Origin: an uncultured Campylobacter sp.
GTDB taxonomy: Bacteria; Campylobacterota; Campylobacteria; Campylobacterales; Campylobacteraceae
Assembly: GCF_938045465.1 (NCBI RefSeq)
Contig: NZ_CALIBF010000034.1
Coordinates: 1 to 47,453, forward strand
Direction: 5' to 3'
DNA length: 47,453 nt
The notes beneath the pieces were generated by a model. It saw only the letters and a program-made list of their open reading frames with translations. It ran no database searches and had not been told where the DNA came from. Positions 17,454 to 26,700 of the stretch are shown piece by piece. Every line of letters begins with the position of its first letter. Position 1 is the first letter of the stretch. The position numbers were made by a program, and so were the translations under genes.

Positions 17454-17770
17454 TATTTACCCCTTATTACACGCTCAAGCGCATTGATATCGACATCCAT
17501 ATCGAGCGCGCGTTGATACTCCGCCCGCTTTTCAGCGCTCTTTAGGTTGTGCACGAACCATGAAAAAACCTTTTTGTCGGTATCGTTTAGTCTTATAGCC
17601 TCTCTGTCCTCTGCGGAGAGGATAGTATTGATGAATACTTCGATCCTCTCTAGCGTAGTGTTTGACGGGAAAGTTCCAGTGGTGTCTATGGCACCGTGTA
17701 CGCCGTTTCGCCATCTTGCGATGCCGGAGAGGATCGCGTTTGCTTCGCCTTTGTTGTAGTAGCTTTTCAT
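17453..17770 (-). CDS. Hypothetical protein, first gene of the integrase operon
   Basis: A 105-aa, mostly helical protein (MKSYYNKGEANAILSGIARW at the start, DINALERVIRGK at the end). No family recognised. A ribosome site AAAGGAT precedes the ATG. It is the promoter-proximal gene of the integrase operon and is divergent from the HTH gene at 18010. Confidence 0.65.
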   Translation of the reverse strand: MKSYYNKGEANAILSGIARWRNGVHGAIDTTGTFPSNTTLERIEVFINTILSAEDREAIRLNDTDKKVFSWFVHNLKSAEKRAEYQRALDMDVDINALERVIRGK

Positions 17771-18009
17771 TTTTTATCCTTTATGGTATAATAAAGGCTC
17801 CTTTGGGAGCAACTTGCGGCGAGATTGTTTTTTTTCATTGGGTCTCGCCGCATCTCTTGAGATTGTATCGTTTCAATCTCTTTTTATGGCATCATTGTAT
17901 CGTATCAATACTTAAAAACTTCTTAATGATGTATCTTAAAAATACAAAACCTTGATTTTCTTGTATTTTTTTGCTACAATTCCGAAAAATATAATATAGG
18001 TAATGCAAA
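17771..18009. promoter_or_regulatory. Divergent control region with repeated operators
   Basis: This spacer between the integrase operon (-) and the HTH gene (+) contains two near-identical 16-mers, ATTGTATCGTTTCAAT (17862-17877) and ATTGTATCGTATCAAT (17894-17909). They lie 32 bp apart, about three helical turns. A + promoter reads TTGATT (17952-17957), 17 bp, TACAAT (17975-17980); a TATAAT is at 17990-17995. Hairpins GCTCC-TTTG-GGAGC and GCGGCGAGA/TCTCGCCGC lie at the left side. The layout suggests an operator region bound by the adjacent HTH protein. Confidence 0.5.
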
Positions 18010-18228
18010 ATGGATAAAGAAAAATTTCAAAAAATGCTGGATGCTGCGGGGCTCAACAAAAAAGAGTTCGCCGAAATTTCTAAAATCCCATACCCGACGG
18101 TGCGCGGCTGGGGATCCACTACGTCGTTTCCTCCATACCTTGAGTTTTTGATCGAAAGCTACGTCAAAAGCCGCAAATTTGACAAAATCAAAGAGATCAT
18201 CAAAGACGAAATAGCCGCGGAGCTTTAG
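18010..18228 (+). CDS. Small HTH regulator
   Basis: A 72-aa protein whose residues about 5-40 form a helix-turn-helix (FQKMLDAAGLNKKEFAEISK, then IPYPTVRGWG). The rest is a helical tail. It is divergent from the integrase operon and preceded by promoter elements and repeated 16-mers, so it probably controls integrase expression and its own. It resembles short phage repressor or excisionase-type regulators, but the exact family is uncertain. Confidence 0.65.
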   Translation: MDKEKFQKMLDAAGLNKKEFAEISKIPYPTVRGWGSTTSFPPYLEFLIESYVKSRKFDKIKEIIKDEIAAEL

Positions 18229-18256
18229 AATATGGCGTATAGACGGTTAAAGACCG

Positions 18257-18273
18257 TTTAAAGGGCCTTTAAC
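18257..18273. repeat. TTTAAA-core inverted repeat between convergent genes
   Basis: TTAAAGG-G-CCTTTAA within GTTTAAAGGGCCTTTAAC, preceded by a further GGTTAAAGACC word at 18245-18255. It lies between the convergent HTH gene and endolysin gene and could terminate both. It shares the TTTAAA core with other phage intergenic palindromes in this window. Confidence 0.45.
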
Positions 18274-18302
18274 TGCTTCAACAATACGCAAAAAACCTAC
18301 TG

Positions 18303-18719
18303 CTATTCTTCTATATGATTCACAATTCTCACTGCAAATTCTTGCTCTTTTACGGCAGCAAGTAGCGCGCTCAAAGCCGCACGGGAGTCTTTTACTCCGT
18401 GCGCGCCCAAAGATGAACCCAGTAGCACGCAGCCCTCGGTATTGCGTCCGTTATTGCCCGAATGGATCAATATGCAGCGACTTTTCGGTACTTGATCGTT
18501 CCATAAAAGCGGCAAGCGGGCGCGAAATTTCGGGCTGTCGTGCCAGGCTATTTGATACCTTCCTTGCGGTATGCGTCTATCCATACCACTTTGCGTCGTG
18601 TCGGGGCCCGCAGGCTCGCAGGTATATCCTTTTAGTACCTCTCTTTCACCGTCGCGCAATATGAAGCGTCCTAGTGTCATATCATCAATCTCCTTAAATC
18701 TAACGATTTCTAAGACCAT
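18303..18719 (-). CDS. DUF5675-family protein, probable endolysin
   Basis: The 138-aa product resembles DUF5675 phage proteins, usually found with lysis genes. Characteristic segments are TLGRFILRDGE at the start, RRIPQGRYQIAWHDSPKF, the CILIHSGNNGRNTEGCVLLG core with a conserved His, and a helical C-terminus. Proteins of this kind are thought to be peptidoglycan hydrolases with a YkuD- or lysozyme-like role; the reaction is inferred. A strong AAGGAGG ribosome site precedes the ATG. It is the last gene of the leftward late operon. Confidence 0.65.
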   Translation of the reverse strand: MVLEIVRFKEIDDMTLGRFILRDGEREVLKGYTCEPAGPDTTQSGMDRRIPQGRYQIAWHDSPKFRARLPLLWNDQVPKSRCILIHSGNNGRNTEGCVLLGSSLGAHGVKDSRAALSALLAAVKEQEFAVRIVNHIEE

Positions 18720-18740
18720 AAATCCTCCTTAAATTTTGAT

Positions 18741-18884
18741 TTAAAAGCTAAATTTGTTTATAAATTTGACTTTGTTTACCGCCTCGCCAGTTTTGCGCAC
18801 TAGCACCTTATATCCGCTACCTTGCTTCGGCGTATCGCTTTTTATTTGCGCGCGTATCATATTTTTTATCGTCTGCTTTAGCAT
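18741..18884 (-). CDS. Small coupled tail-region protein (47 aa)
   Basis: An ATG overlapping the stop of the upstream gene (TAATG at 18882-18886) opens a 47-codon frame: MLKQTIKNMIRAQIKSDTPK and onward to KVKFINKFSF. The peptide is very basic. No family recognised. The stop-start overlap and lack of any gap in the late operon make it a likely real gene. It is followed by the endolysin with its own ribosome site. Confidence 0.55.
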   Translation of the reverse strand: MLKQTIKNMIRAQIKSDTPKQGSGYKVLVRKTGEAVNKVKFINKFSF

Positions 18885-19237
18885 TAAAAATCCCACCTTT
18901 TTGCCGTTATATTTATGAATGCGCCGCTAGCCGTGACGCGAGTCTCTACCGCCGTGACGATAAATCTATCCTCTCCGGGTGCTGCAGGCACGCTATAACG
19001 GGGCATATCTATCTTTATGATATCGCCTATGCGCACACTTTGAAGCGGAGCGCGCAGGCTAACCTCGCTTACGCGCGCGCCGTGGTCCAAAAAATACCTG
19101 CGGGCATAAGCCTCTATGACGCGCTCGTCCTGATCCAAATCGAGCTTTATTTGCCCGTGCAGCTCATCACTTCGGTCAAATATAAACTTCACTGCTCCCC
19201 TGGCGCTTTTTTTCTCACTCCCTTTGATCTGCGTCAT
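18884..19237 (-). CDS. Hypothetical tail protein
   Basis: A 117-aa protein starting MTQIKGSEKKSARGAVKFIF. The ATG at 19237 was chosen because GGAGGAGGAG precedes it and it overlaps the upstream stop (ATGA). Beta-rich composition (IGDIIKIDMPRYSVPAAPGE, FIVTAVETRVTASGAFINIT) resembles a tail-tip or baseplate hub OB-like domain, but I cannot name the family. Confidence 0.6.
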   Translation of the reverse strand: MTQIKGSEKKSARGAVKFIFDRSDELHGQIKLDLDQDERVIEAYARRYFLDHGARVSEVSLRAPLQSVRIGDIIKIDMPRYSVPAAPGEDRFIVTAVETRVTASGAFINITAKRWDF

Positions 19238-20394
19238 TTCTCCTCCTCCCAAGAATACCAATACCACTTTTTCAATGCTTCTAAATCGCCTTCTTGCGGA
19301 TGTTCGCCGGTCATATTATAGACATATGCCAGGGCGTTAAATTCGTTTAAAAAGATGTCCGCATAGAGCTTTTCGCGGATCTTTTTATACTGACCGGGGG
19401 CTTGCAACCTAGCAAAGTGCCAATACTCGGGCGGCTTTATAGCCTTCCTTTTAGGGGTTCTGCTTTGCGAAAAAATCCCTATACCCCACCATCTTTCGTA
19501 ATAATTTATGGCTCTATCATCCGCCCATAATACTATCTCGGTCAATTCGTCTTTAAGGGAGATCTCCTCCTTATAGGTATATTCACGGACCCGACGACTA
19601 TCTGGGTAATATTCCGTGTCTAATCCAATATAATATACCTCCATTTTTAGTCTATTTCCCTCTTTGATAAATAGGCTAAGCGCGGTCGTATACCCGGGCA
19701 GTGCAGGACCTTTGAATACATCCTCCCCCTTCCAAACCGAGTGCAGAGAAACTGCGGCTAAAAATTTCTTTTTTAACGCGCGCTTAGCTCTTTCAAAGCC
19801 GAAGGCGTTTTTGATATATTTTTCACTTTTGCCTTGTGGATTTTGGCAGAAAAATAATCTATATTCGTTCAGCATGTTTTTTACGGTTTTGAAGTAATCG
19901 CTTTTTCCTCTTTTGTTTGCAAAATCCAAAAAGGGCGTAGTTTTTGTTTTGCTTCCATCGCTATTAGGAACTGCAAAATATAACTCTCTGCTTAAAGCGA
20001 AGCGAAACATCTCCTTTACGCGGATCTTTTTGCCGTCGTCGCAGAATATCAAAAGCTCATCGTCTCTTACATCATAGGTATCGTGATATTGTTGCTTTCG
20101 GTCAGGATACGCCTGAATCGACACAAAATCTATGATTGAATTATCATTATAAAACGGTACAAATTTTTGATCGTCGAGATAGATGCGATAATCGCCAAGG
20201 GCATAAGTATCATAGCTCTGCCCCACAGGTTTTCTATTGTGTCCGGGCTTTTTACCGCTTAGGGGCACCAGATACGAGCCTTCAAGCGCCTTATAGTATT
20301 TCCTGCTAACCGCGCCATTAATAAGTTCAAGCTTGATCCACTCTTTGGTCTGTCCCCTATATCCGCCATTGCTTTCGTCTGCTATAAACTCCAT
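19234..20394 (-). CDS. Large hypothetical tail-region protein
   Basis: A 386-aa protein rich in Tyr, Lys and Trp. It includes LPGYTTALSLFIKEGNRLK and a C-terminal helical, aromatic segment (YVYNMTGEHPQEGDLEALKK). Its place at the distal end of the tail operon, between tail-tip genes and the endolysin, suggests a receptor-binding or tail-fibre-like role (inference). No recognised domain; no signal peptide or membrane segment. Confidence 0.6.
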   Translation of the reverse strand: MEFIADESNGGYRGQTKEWIKLELINGAVSRKYYKALEGSYLVPLSGKKPGHNRKPVGQSYDTYALGDYRIYLDDQKFVPFYNDNSIIDFVSIQAYPDRKQQYHDTYDVRDDELLIFCDDGKKIRVKEMFRFALSRELYFAVPNSDGSKTKTTPFLDFANKRGKSDYFKTVKNMLNEYRLFFCQNPQGKSEKYIKNAFGFERAKRALKKKFLAAVSLHSVWKGEDVFKGPALPGYTTALSLFIKEGNRLKMEVYYIGLDTEYYPDSRRVREYTYKEEISLKDELTEIVLWADDRAINYYERWWGIGIFSQSRTPKRKAIKPPEYWHFARLQAPGQYKKIREKLYADIFLNEFNALAYVYNMTGEHPQEGDLEALKKWYWYSWEEEK

Positions 20395-20395
20395 C

Positions 20396-20995
20396 TTAGC
20401 CCCACATTAGTAAAATTCCCATTTGTGCGTAAATCCCGCCGCTATCATCCGTAAGCTCCATATTTATGGGCGTAGGTCTGGAGCAATCTCCTATATCTTT
20501 TAGATGGTATATGCTACTTTTTTCATCGGGTTTCTCGCTGGACCAGCTAGGATTGCCCGCACTATCTACCGCCTCAAGGCGATATGCCTTACCTCTATCA
20601 TTCACAAAAAATAGCGGGGTTTTGAAGCTATGAAGCGTTTTTGTGGGATCGGTAGTATCCGGGGCGCTTGAATACTTTATTAGCTTCAATATCGCTTCGA
20701 TATCTTGCCCGCCCAGCTTCCCGCCCTCGGGTATATAAAGCTTGCCCTGCCATGCGTCTTCGTCGAAGCTCAGTATGGTCGAAAATCTATCTGCTACTAT
20801 GGCACAATAAACCCTAGCGACGGGGTTTGTTGCCTTAGCCCATACCGTAAAGCGACCCCTAGGGCTTGAAGTACCGTTGCTGCGTTTGCGACTAAAAATA
20901 CTAGAGCTTAGGCTAAAGTCTGAATTCATATCTCCTGAATCCATTTTTAGCGCCTTTTCGCAGGCGGCATCTTTGTATAATACTACGTCAGCCAT
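20396..20995 (-). CDS. Tail protein, paralogue of the protein at 22708-23289
   Basis: A 199-aa protein starting MADVVLYKDAACEKALKM. The start is the ATG after AGAAGGATTGAAG; a TTG two codons upstream is less likely. Its first about 80 residues are related to those of the protein at 22708-23289: both open MAxxxxYKDxxC, and both have a FxxWAK / IYAKIT segment followed by a short beta-rich stretch. The rest has diverged. Likely a distal tail component. Overlaps the end of the 458-aa tail protein's operon region closely (2 nt gap). Confidence 0.6.
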   Translation of the reverse strand: MADVVLYKDAACEKALKMDSGDMNSDFSLSSSIFSRKRSNGTSSPRGRFTVWAKATNPVARVYCAIVADRFSTILSFDEDAWQGKLYIPEGGKLGGQDIEAILKLIKYSSAPDTTDPTKTLHSFKTPLFFVNDRGKAYRLEAVDSAGNPSWSSEKPDEKSSIYHLKDIGDCSRPTPINMELTDDSGGIYAQMGILLMWG

Positions 20996-20997
20996 CT

Positions 20998-22374
20998 TCA
21001 ATCCTTCTTTTGAATTTCATTAAAATCGCAGCTAAATTCGTTTGCGAAATAGCCGATATTCATCGTTTTTTCTAGCTTTTCGTCTAAATATAGCTCTAGT
21101 TTATAAGCTCCGTAATCGCTAAATTTAATCTCCACTTCCCCGAAAGGATCGGCACTAAAGCTTTGCGTGCCGAGCTTAAAGCCGGCATGCGCGATAAGCG
21201 CACTATCTACGTCAAAATCACGCATCAGGCTAAAGGTATGGGTATAGCCTTTAGGATAAAACTTCGTAATCTCGTATTTATGCAAATGATCTATTTGCAA
21301 ATTTTTATACTCCGCTTTGATGCTTAATGCAGAGGGTAGGTCGCGAGCAGGGCATACGAAAAGATAGATATTGCTTTCATAAGCTACCTTTAGCGTTCCA
21401 CTTAGAGGGCTTTCGAAACAAAGCACATTATCTTTATAGATATTGCCCCTCTGCTCTTGCGCTGTTTGGGCGCTAAAGTATATCGGCGTACCGTCAAGGC
21501 TCACGGCGATTAGCTTTTTTATAAAGCCTGTAAGCCTAATGCAGATGTCATCGCTTAGCTCAAACTCCTCCACCGCGCGATAATCCGCGAAAAAAGAGGC
21601 GTTAGGTGCGTTTAGGCTAATATCTTTCGCCTCCCAAGCGGGGGTTGCGAAAATTTTACCTACCGCGCGAAGTGGAGAGATTACGTAAACATCGCCGTTT
21701 TCATCGTCTTTATATCTTAAAACCTCCCTCGGGGTTACCGGATGGGGATCGGGATCGATTACCGCAGTAAGCCCAGCTTCGGAATAGATATCCTCGTTTT
21801 TATCGTTAAAAATTATCGTATCGATATTTTGCGGTGCGCCAAGGCTAAGATTAAAATCTATTACGTTATCCTCGTTAAACTCCATTATGGGCGCAGCCTC
21901 ACGAGTGATATAAAATCTATCGCTTATAAAAATCCCGCGATCGTTCGCCCAAAAACTAAGCCCTATGCTCTCTAGCGCCGAGGCTAGCGACGATACATCC
22001 GAATACGAAAGCCCCGTTAGAGGCGTATCTTGCGGAGCATCGCAAAGAAAGCTTACTTTGCTTTCTAGGGAGGTAAGATCCTTTAGGCTAGATATATTTT
22101 GCGGCAAATGAAGCGGGGTTTTGGCGATTAACTTTTTAAAATTTACGTCTATGCTTAAAACCTCGCTCACCTCAAAGAGACGATCTTCAAAATGCGAGCA
22201 GCTTATTAAAATTTCATCTATTGGGGCGGATAGAGAGGATGAGGCGATTTTCAAAGATGCCGTCGCTTGCAGCTCGCCTTCCTCGCTACAAATGCTAAGC
22301 TCGCTAATGCCCTCAAGCTCGCTTTTTGCGCCATCCCTGAAAGCAAAGACCTTAAAACCGTATTCTACTACCAT
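20998..22374 (-). CDS. Tail-tip/hub-like protein
   Basis: A 458-aa acidic, beta-rich protein. An N-terminal region (GFKVFAFRDGAKSELEG to ISELSICSEEGELQATA) and a middle segment SFWANDRGIFISDRFYITRE suggest the hub domains seen in tail-associated proteins of siphoviruses. I cannot assign a named family with confidence. It overlaps the upstream gene by 7 nt. Confidence 0.6.
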   Translation of the reverse strand: MVVEYGFKVFAFRDGAKSELEGISELSICSEEGELQATASLKIASSSLSAPIDEILISCSHFEDRLFEVSEVLSIDVNFKKLIAKTPLHLPQNISSLKDLTSLESKVSFLCDAPQDTPLTGLSYSDVSSLASALESIGLSFWANDRGIFISDRFYITREAAPIMEFNEDNVIDFNLSLGAPQNIDTIIFNDKNEDIYSEAGLTAVIDPDPHPVTPREVLRYKDDENGDVYVISPLRAVGKIFATPAWEAKDISLNAPNASFFADYRAVEEFELSDDICIRLTGFIKKLIAVSLDGTPIYFSAQTAQEQRGNIYKDNVLCFESPLSGTLKVAYESNIYLFVCPARDLPSALSIKAEYKNLQIDHLHKYEITKFYPKGYTHTFSLMRDFDVDSALIAHAGFKLGTQSFSADPFGEVEIKFSDYGAYKLELYLDEKLEKTMNIGYFANEFSCDFNEIQKKD

Positions 22375-22715
22375 TGCTCCACCCTTTTATAAATCAAAGA
22401 AGTGGGGCGGTAAGCTCTATTTCTCCAGCAAAAAGCAAGCGTTTTTGAGTGAATATCGGACTTCAAAATGGAGCTCTCCTCGATTTTAAAGCTATAAATT
22501 TTTGCTTTAAGTATGGCTAGAGCAAAATCACATCTCGCACTTCCTTTAGCGTTGCCGTTGGTAGCTAGATAAAAATTCGCGGCAACACTATCTTGGCGAA
22601 TGACCCCTTTTGGTATATATATCTCAGGCCTTAAATCCGTATATCTTTTAATATAGCTCGTATATACGCGGTCTTGCGAGATTTCTACCTTATAGTTTAG
22701 ATCCAACTTATGCAT
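22368..22715 (-). CDS. Hypothetical tail-tip protein
   Basis: A 115-aa beta-rich protein (MHKLDLNYKVEISQDRVYTS onward). It overlaps both neighbours by 7-8 nt, which places it in a strictly coupled block of tail genes. No family recognised; a distal-tail or tail-completion role is inferred from position after the tape measure. Confidence 0.6.
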   Translation of the reverse strand: MHKLDLNYKVEISQDRVYTSYIKRYTDLRPEIYIPKGVIRQDSVAANFYLATNGNAKGSARCDFALAILKAKIYSFKIEESSILKSDIHSKTLAFCWRNRAYRPTSLIYKRVEQW

Positions 22716-23289
22716 TACCGCTCCAATATGCCGCTATATAGTATCTAAAGCTAACGCCCTTTGAGACATCGGCAAAACTGACTCGCCTAACGAGCTTAAC
22801 GGCATGTACCGCTTCGCTCGCCGTAGCTTTGTCCGCAACCAAAGGAAGTAGCTTAAAAGCGAACTCCCCCTTTTTGATATATGAGAGATCTTCCGCATCG
22901 GTAAATTTTACTTTGTTTCCCTCTATCCTATCTACCCGAAGGGGATTTTGCGAGCCGGAAAAAGCATAGCACTCACCAACGACAAGCGGCGCAGAGCCGC
23001 TTAGCGGGCTAAGCTCGAGCGCATCCTTGCCTTCGCCCGTAACCTCAAATATTTTCATATCGACGCCCCCGGCGTTTAAGCCTAGATATTCGATATCGCG
23101 CTTATCATAAAGTAGCGTTACGTGCGGATAAAAGGTAGCGGCAAGATCCGTAATCTTTGCATAAATCGTCATTTCGTCGGTTTTAGTCGAGGGGGTAAAG
23201 ATCGAAATTCTAGGACTTGGAAGTAATTTATCCCCTGTTCCCACTCTTTGCGTGCACTCTTTGTCCTTATAAAATTCAATTCCCGCCAT
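22708..23289 (-). CDS. Tail protein with MAxxxxYKDxxC N-terminal domain
   Basis: A 193-aa protein. The ATG giving MAGIEFYKDKECTQRV is preferred because AAAGGAG precedes it; an upstream in-frame start would extend into the repeat leader. The N-terminal domain is paralogous to that of the 199-aa protein at 20396-20995. The C-terminal half has predicted beta-strands (VGECYAFSG, VKFTDAEDLSYIKKGEFAF). Probably a repeated structural subunit of the distal tail. Its leader carries a 26-bp repeat also found before the tail tube gene. Confidence 0.6.
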   Translation of the reverse strand: MAGIEFYKDKECTQRVGTGDKLLPSPRISIFTPSTKTDEMTIYAKITDLAATFYPHVTLLYDKRDIEYLGLNAGGVDMKIFEVTGEGKDALELSPLSGSAPLVVGECYAFSGSQNPLRVDRIEGNKVKFTDAEDLSYIKKGEFAFKLLPLVADKATASEAVHAVKLVRRVSFADVSKGVSFRYYIAAYWSGNA

Positions 23290-23295
23290 TTTTGA

Positions 23296-23321
23296 CTCCT
23301 TTATATTTTGATTTCTCGGGC
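23296..23321 (-). repeat. 26-bp leader repeat, copy 1
   Basis: A 26-bp sequence, identical to 29911-29936, forms the leader of the gene starting at 23289. On the - strand it begins GCCCGAGAAATC and ends in AAAGGAG, so it includes the ribosome site. The two spacers holding it are also the longest ones in the tail operon (about 80 bp each). Confidence 0.8.
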
Positions 23322-23370
23322 TGGCTAGGAAGTGCCCCACCACTTTTGAAAATTTCACTTCTCAAAATTT

Positions 23371-23739
23371 TTAAACCTCTCTGAATTTAAGCGTCAGATA
23401 AAAGAGCGGTTCTGCGCTTTTAAAGAGCGGTTCGGCGCTCACCGCAGCGTCCGTATAATCAAATCTTGCTCTGATTTGCCCTGTATCAGTTAGCAACACA
23501 AGCTCGCTATCGGCAGAGCTTTCGGCTAGAGTGATCAGGGCGTCTATGCAGGCTTTGCTTTGCCATGCGATCTCATCACTGGAAAATACGAGGGCTCTAT
23601 TTTTACGCTCCCTTAAAAATACTATCTCCGCTCCGCTTATAGCGGCCTCACTTGCCGCGGTTAGCGAATAATTTCTAAACTCGTCTTGTAAAAACAAAGG
23701 CTCGTCGAGTTTTACGTTTTCTACGGCTTTTAATCTCAT
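23371..23739 (-). CDS. Hypothetical tail protein after tape measure
   Basis: A 122-aa protein (MRLKAVENVKLDEPLFLQDE to FYLTLKFREV). It overlaps the tape measure stop (ATGA). Beta-rich. In siphovirus tail operons the gene following the tape measure often encodes the distal tail protein; the size here is small for that, so the role stays open. Confidence 0.6.
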   Translation of the reverse strand: MRLKAVENVKLDEPLFLQDEFRNYSLTAASEAAISGAEIVFLRERKNRALVFSSDEIAWQSKACIDALITLAESSADSELVLLTDTGQIRARFDYTDAAVSAEPLFKSAEPLFYLTLKFREV

Positions 23740-26700
23740 ACTCCGGCTCCTTTTAGATACCTTTGAAGCGCTGCTGCGGTATCTTCGTCGGTTTGAGCTT
23801 TGTAGCTCGCCCCGCCTAGATTGAAGTTTAAATTTACGTTTTTAGCAGCAGCGGCATTCGGCTTTATAAACTCGGCGGCATAACCCTCTATGTTTAGACC
23901 CTGCTTCGCTCTGGATAATAGATCCTCGGCAAGAGCGCGGAAGTTTGTAAAATAATCGTTTCCCTTAATCCTAAAAAATCCCGGATATTGCTTATTCCAT
24001 GACCTAACGGCGTCAAGCCCGTTTCTAAAAAGCTTTTTGTCGATCATCTCATAAAATTTATCGGAGAGCCTATTGGCTAGCCTCCTAACGTCTGCGGAGC
24101 TTACGCTCATATCTATTCTTTGCATAAACTCGCTGTTTTGGCGAGCTAATACAAGTCCGCCGCTAGCGAAGCGGGCTAACTTCTCTTTTGGGATCGCTCT
24201 AGCGTTTAGCCGTGCAAAAAATTTAGCGCCGTAGTAGTCCACGGCTCTGACGTTTTGAATAAACTCACCCCTGCTTAGTAGCGCAGGCACATCATCCCTG
24301 CCTGCGGTATCATGTCCGGCGATCTTGCCGCTATATCGCCTAAAAAGTTCCACCGCTCCGCCGCTAGCGAAAGCTGCGGCATTCGTGCCTTTTATCTTGC
24401 CTCCGCCTATGGTTTTGACGTGGATCGTATGAACCGATGATGTGGGCCTTTTAAGCGCCTCGATCGTCTTTTGCGCCGCCTTGGCGTCCGGATCGATCGT
24501 ATGGATGCTTGAGCTTGGAGCTTGCAGGCTCTTTTTCGCTTCCTGCGCCGCCGCGTCGTCCGCGGTTATTTTGATGCTTGCGCCTCCGTTCATTGCGTCT
24601 TTAAGCTCGGCGATTTTGGTTTTTACATCCTCAAATCCCTCGGCACTAAAATCTATCTTACCCTCTGCAGCCCTCTGTTTTAGTGCAATCAGCTCGTTGT
24701 AGAGTGCCTTTTCGCTCTGCAAGCTAGACTCTACCGCTGCTTTTTCGGCGGCGATATTCGCCATCTTGGCGTCATGAGCGGCAAGATCGGCATTTTTTTG
24801 CATCTCATTGGCGCTCAAGTTTAGCGCCAAAATTTCATTTACGGTATTTTTATAATCTGCCGCCCTATTGATAGTTTGCGCGTTTTTGCCGCTTCCTAAG
24901 CTCTTTTGTGCGCCCAAGCTATCGTTGATTTTAGAGGCTTGATCGGCGTAGCGCTTGAAACTCTCCAAGTCTTTATTATTCAGCGCCTCTTTTGCTGCGC
25001 TAAGCGAGCGGGATAGGGCTAGGCGATCGTCGTTAAATTTCGCTTCCTCGCTCATCCCGGCTTGATTGGCTAGGCGGATTTTTTCTGCAGCGCTAAATTC
25101 CAAGCTCTCACGGCTGCGGGCGTATTTCTCCTCTATACCCACCCGTTGCTGCGCCATCTTTTCTAGCTGCGAGTTGTAACTTTGCTCCTTTGCAAGCAGC
25201 GTTGCGATCGTGCGGTCATGGCTTTTTATACGCGCATCGGCATCCTTTAAAAACTCGTTTAAAACCCTTTTATTATCGTTTATAATCGCGTTATTTGCAG
25301 CCTCGCGCGCATCCACCATAGAGGTAAGACCCTGCTTAAGTCTCTCTATTTGATTAATCTGCAGTTCAATCTGATTTTTTGCGTCCGCTTCTACAACCTT
25401 ATCAAGCCTTACCTCTTTTAACCCCTCAAGGCTTGCTCTAAGTCCTCTAAGCGCTTCATCTGCGGCGGCTATCCCTTTTGCGGCAGCTTCCGTGCTTAAA
25501 TTTTCATTTTTGCCTAGGTTCCATACGTTGCCCGTCTTTTCTAATTCTACGCCTAAATTTGCTAAGCTGTTGCGAAAATCATTGGTATTTTGCGTCGCTT
25601 TAAGCATATATGAAGGCAGGTCAAATTTAAGATTTGCGGGGATATAAAATATGTTGTTAAGCGCCTCGGCAAGCTCTCCTAATCCTCGCGCCGCGGTAGA
25701 GAAAACTCCCGCATCTTTTTCTCCAGCGAGCCAGTCGGGCATAGCTATATCGCTTAGCGCAGATGCCGCCTTAACGAGCGAGCCTATAGAGTTTGCAAGC
25801 AGCGCCGCAGCATTAGCGGCAGCCTCGAAGGTATCTTTGTTGAAAATACCGCTTGCGATCTCATTTATGCCCTCGCCGAAGTTCGCTAAAGCCTGCCTAA
25901 GCGTCGTATCGTTTGAGAGATACTCGTTTATTTCGGCAAAGGAATTTTTAAGCCCCTCAAATAGCGGCTTCGTAGCCTCTCCTTGCAGCTCCGCCATAGC
26001 CGCCTTGTACGAGCGTACCAAAGCTTCAAATTTCGGAGCGCTAAAGGAGGCTTGTTCGCCGAAAATTTTAAGCTTTTCGTTCATCACATCGAAAAACGAT
26101 CCGTTTTCTATCGCACTTTTTAGGCTTTCGGTCTGCAACCCCAAGGACTTCAAAAATCGCCCAAAGTCCGTATTTGTTTGAATTATGCCTGCGCCCACGC
26201 TATCTAGCGTCGCTTTTAGCGAGCTTACGTCCGCGCCCGAACTTTGAGCCGCGTATGAGATATTGCGAAATAGCGCAAGAGCCTTTTCTAGACTCATATT
26301 TGAGCTAGCCGTAGAATAAAAGCTGGCAAACATCTCAGCTAAATCGCTAGAGCTGAAATCCAGCTCGCTATCAAGCTTTTTCAGCTCTGCAAGCGTCGCG
26401 CTTGCCTTTTGTCCGCTTAGCTTCCATTTCTCGAAAGGATCTAGCTTGCCGCTTTTTTCCGCGACATTTATCAGGCTTCTTAGCCGAGCATTTAAATTCT
26501 CTATAGTGGTGTTGTTTTCTAGCCCGGCGGCGATAAACTCTCTAACGCCCTGAGTAGCGCTAGATATAACCGAGCTGAGTCCTCGCAGCGAGATTGTCAA
26601 ATTCGCAAACGCGTCGGATTTAATCCCATCTAGCGCGCTTTTCAGCACGCCCGTGCTTTTGCTTGCCTTTTGTGCAGCAGCCTCTACGTCCGATAGCCCT

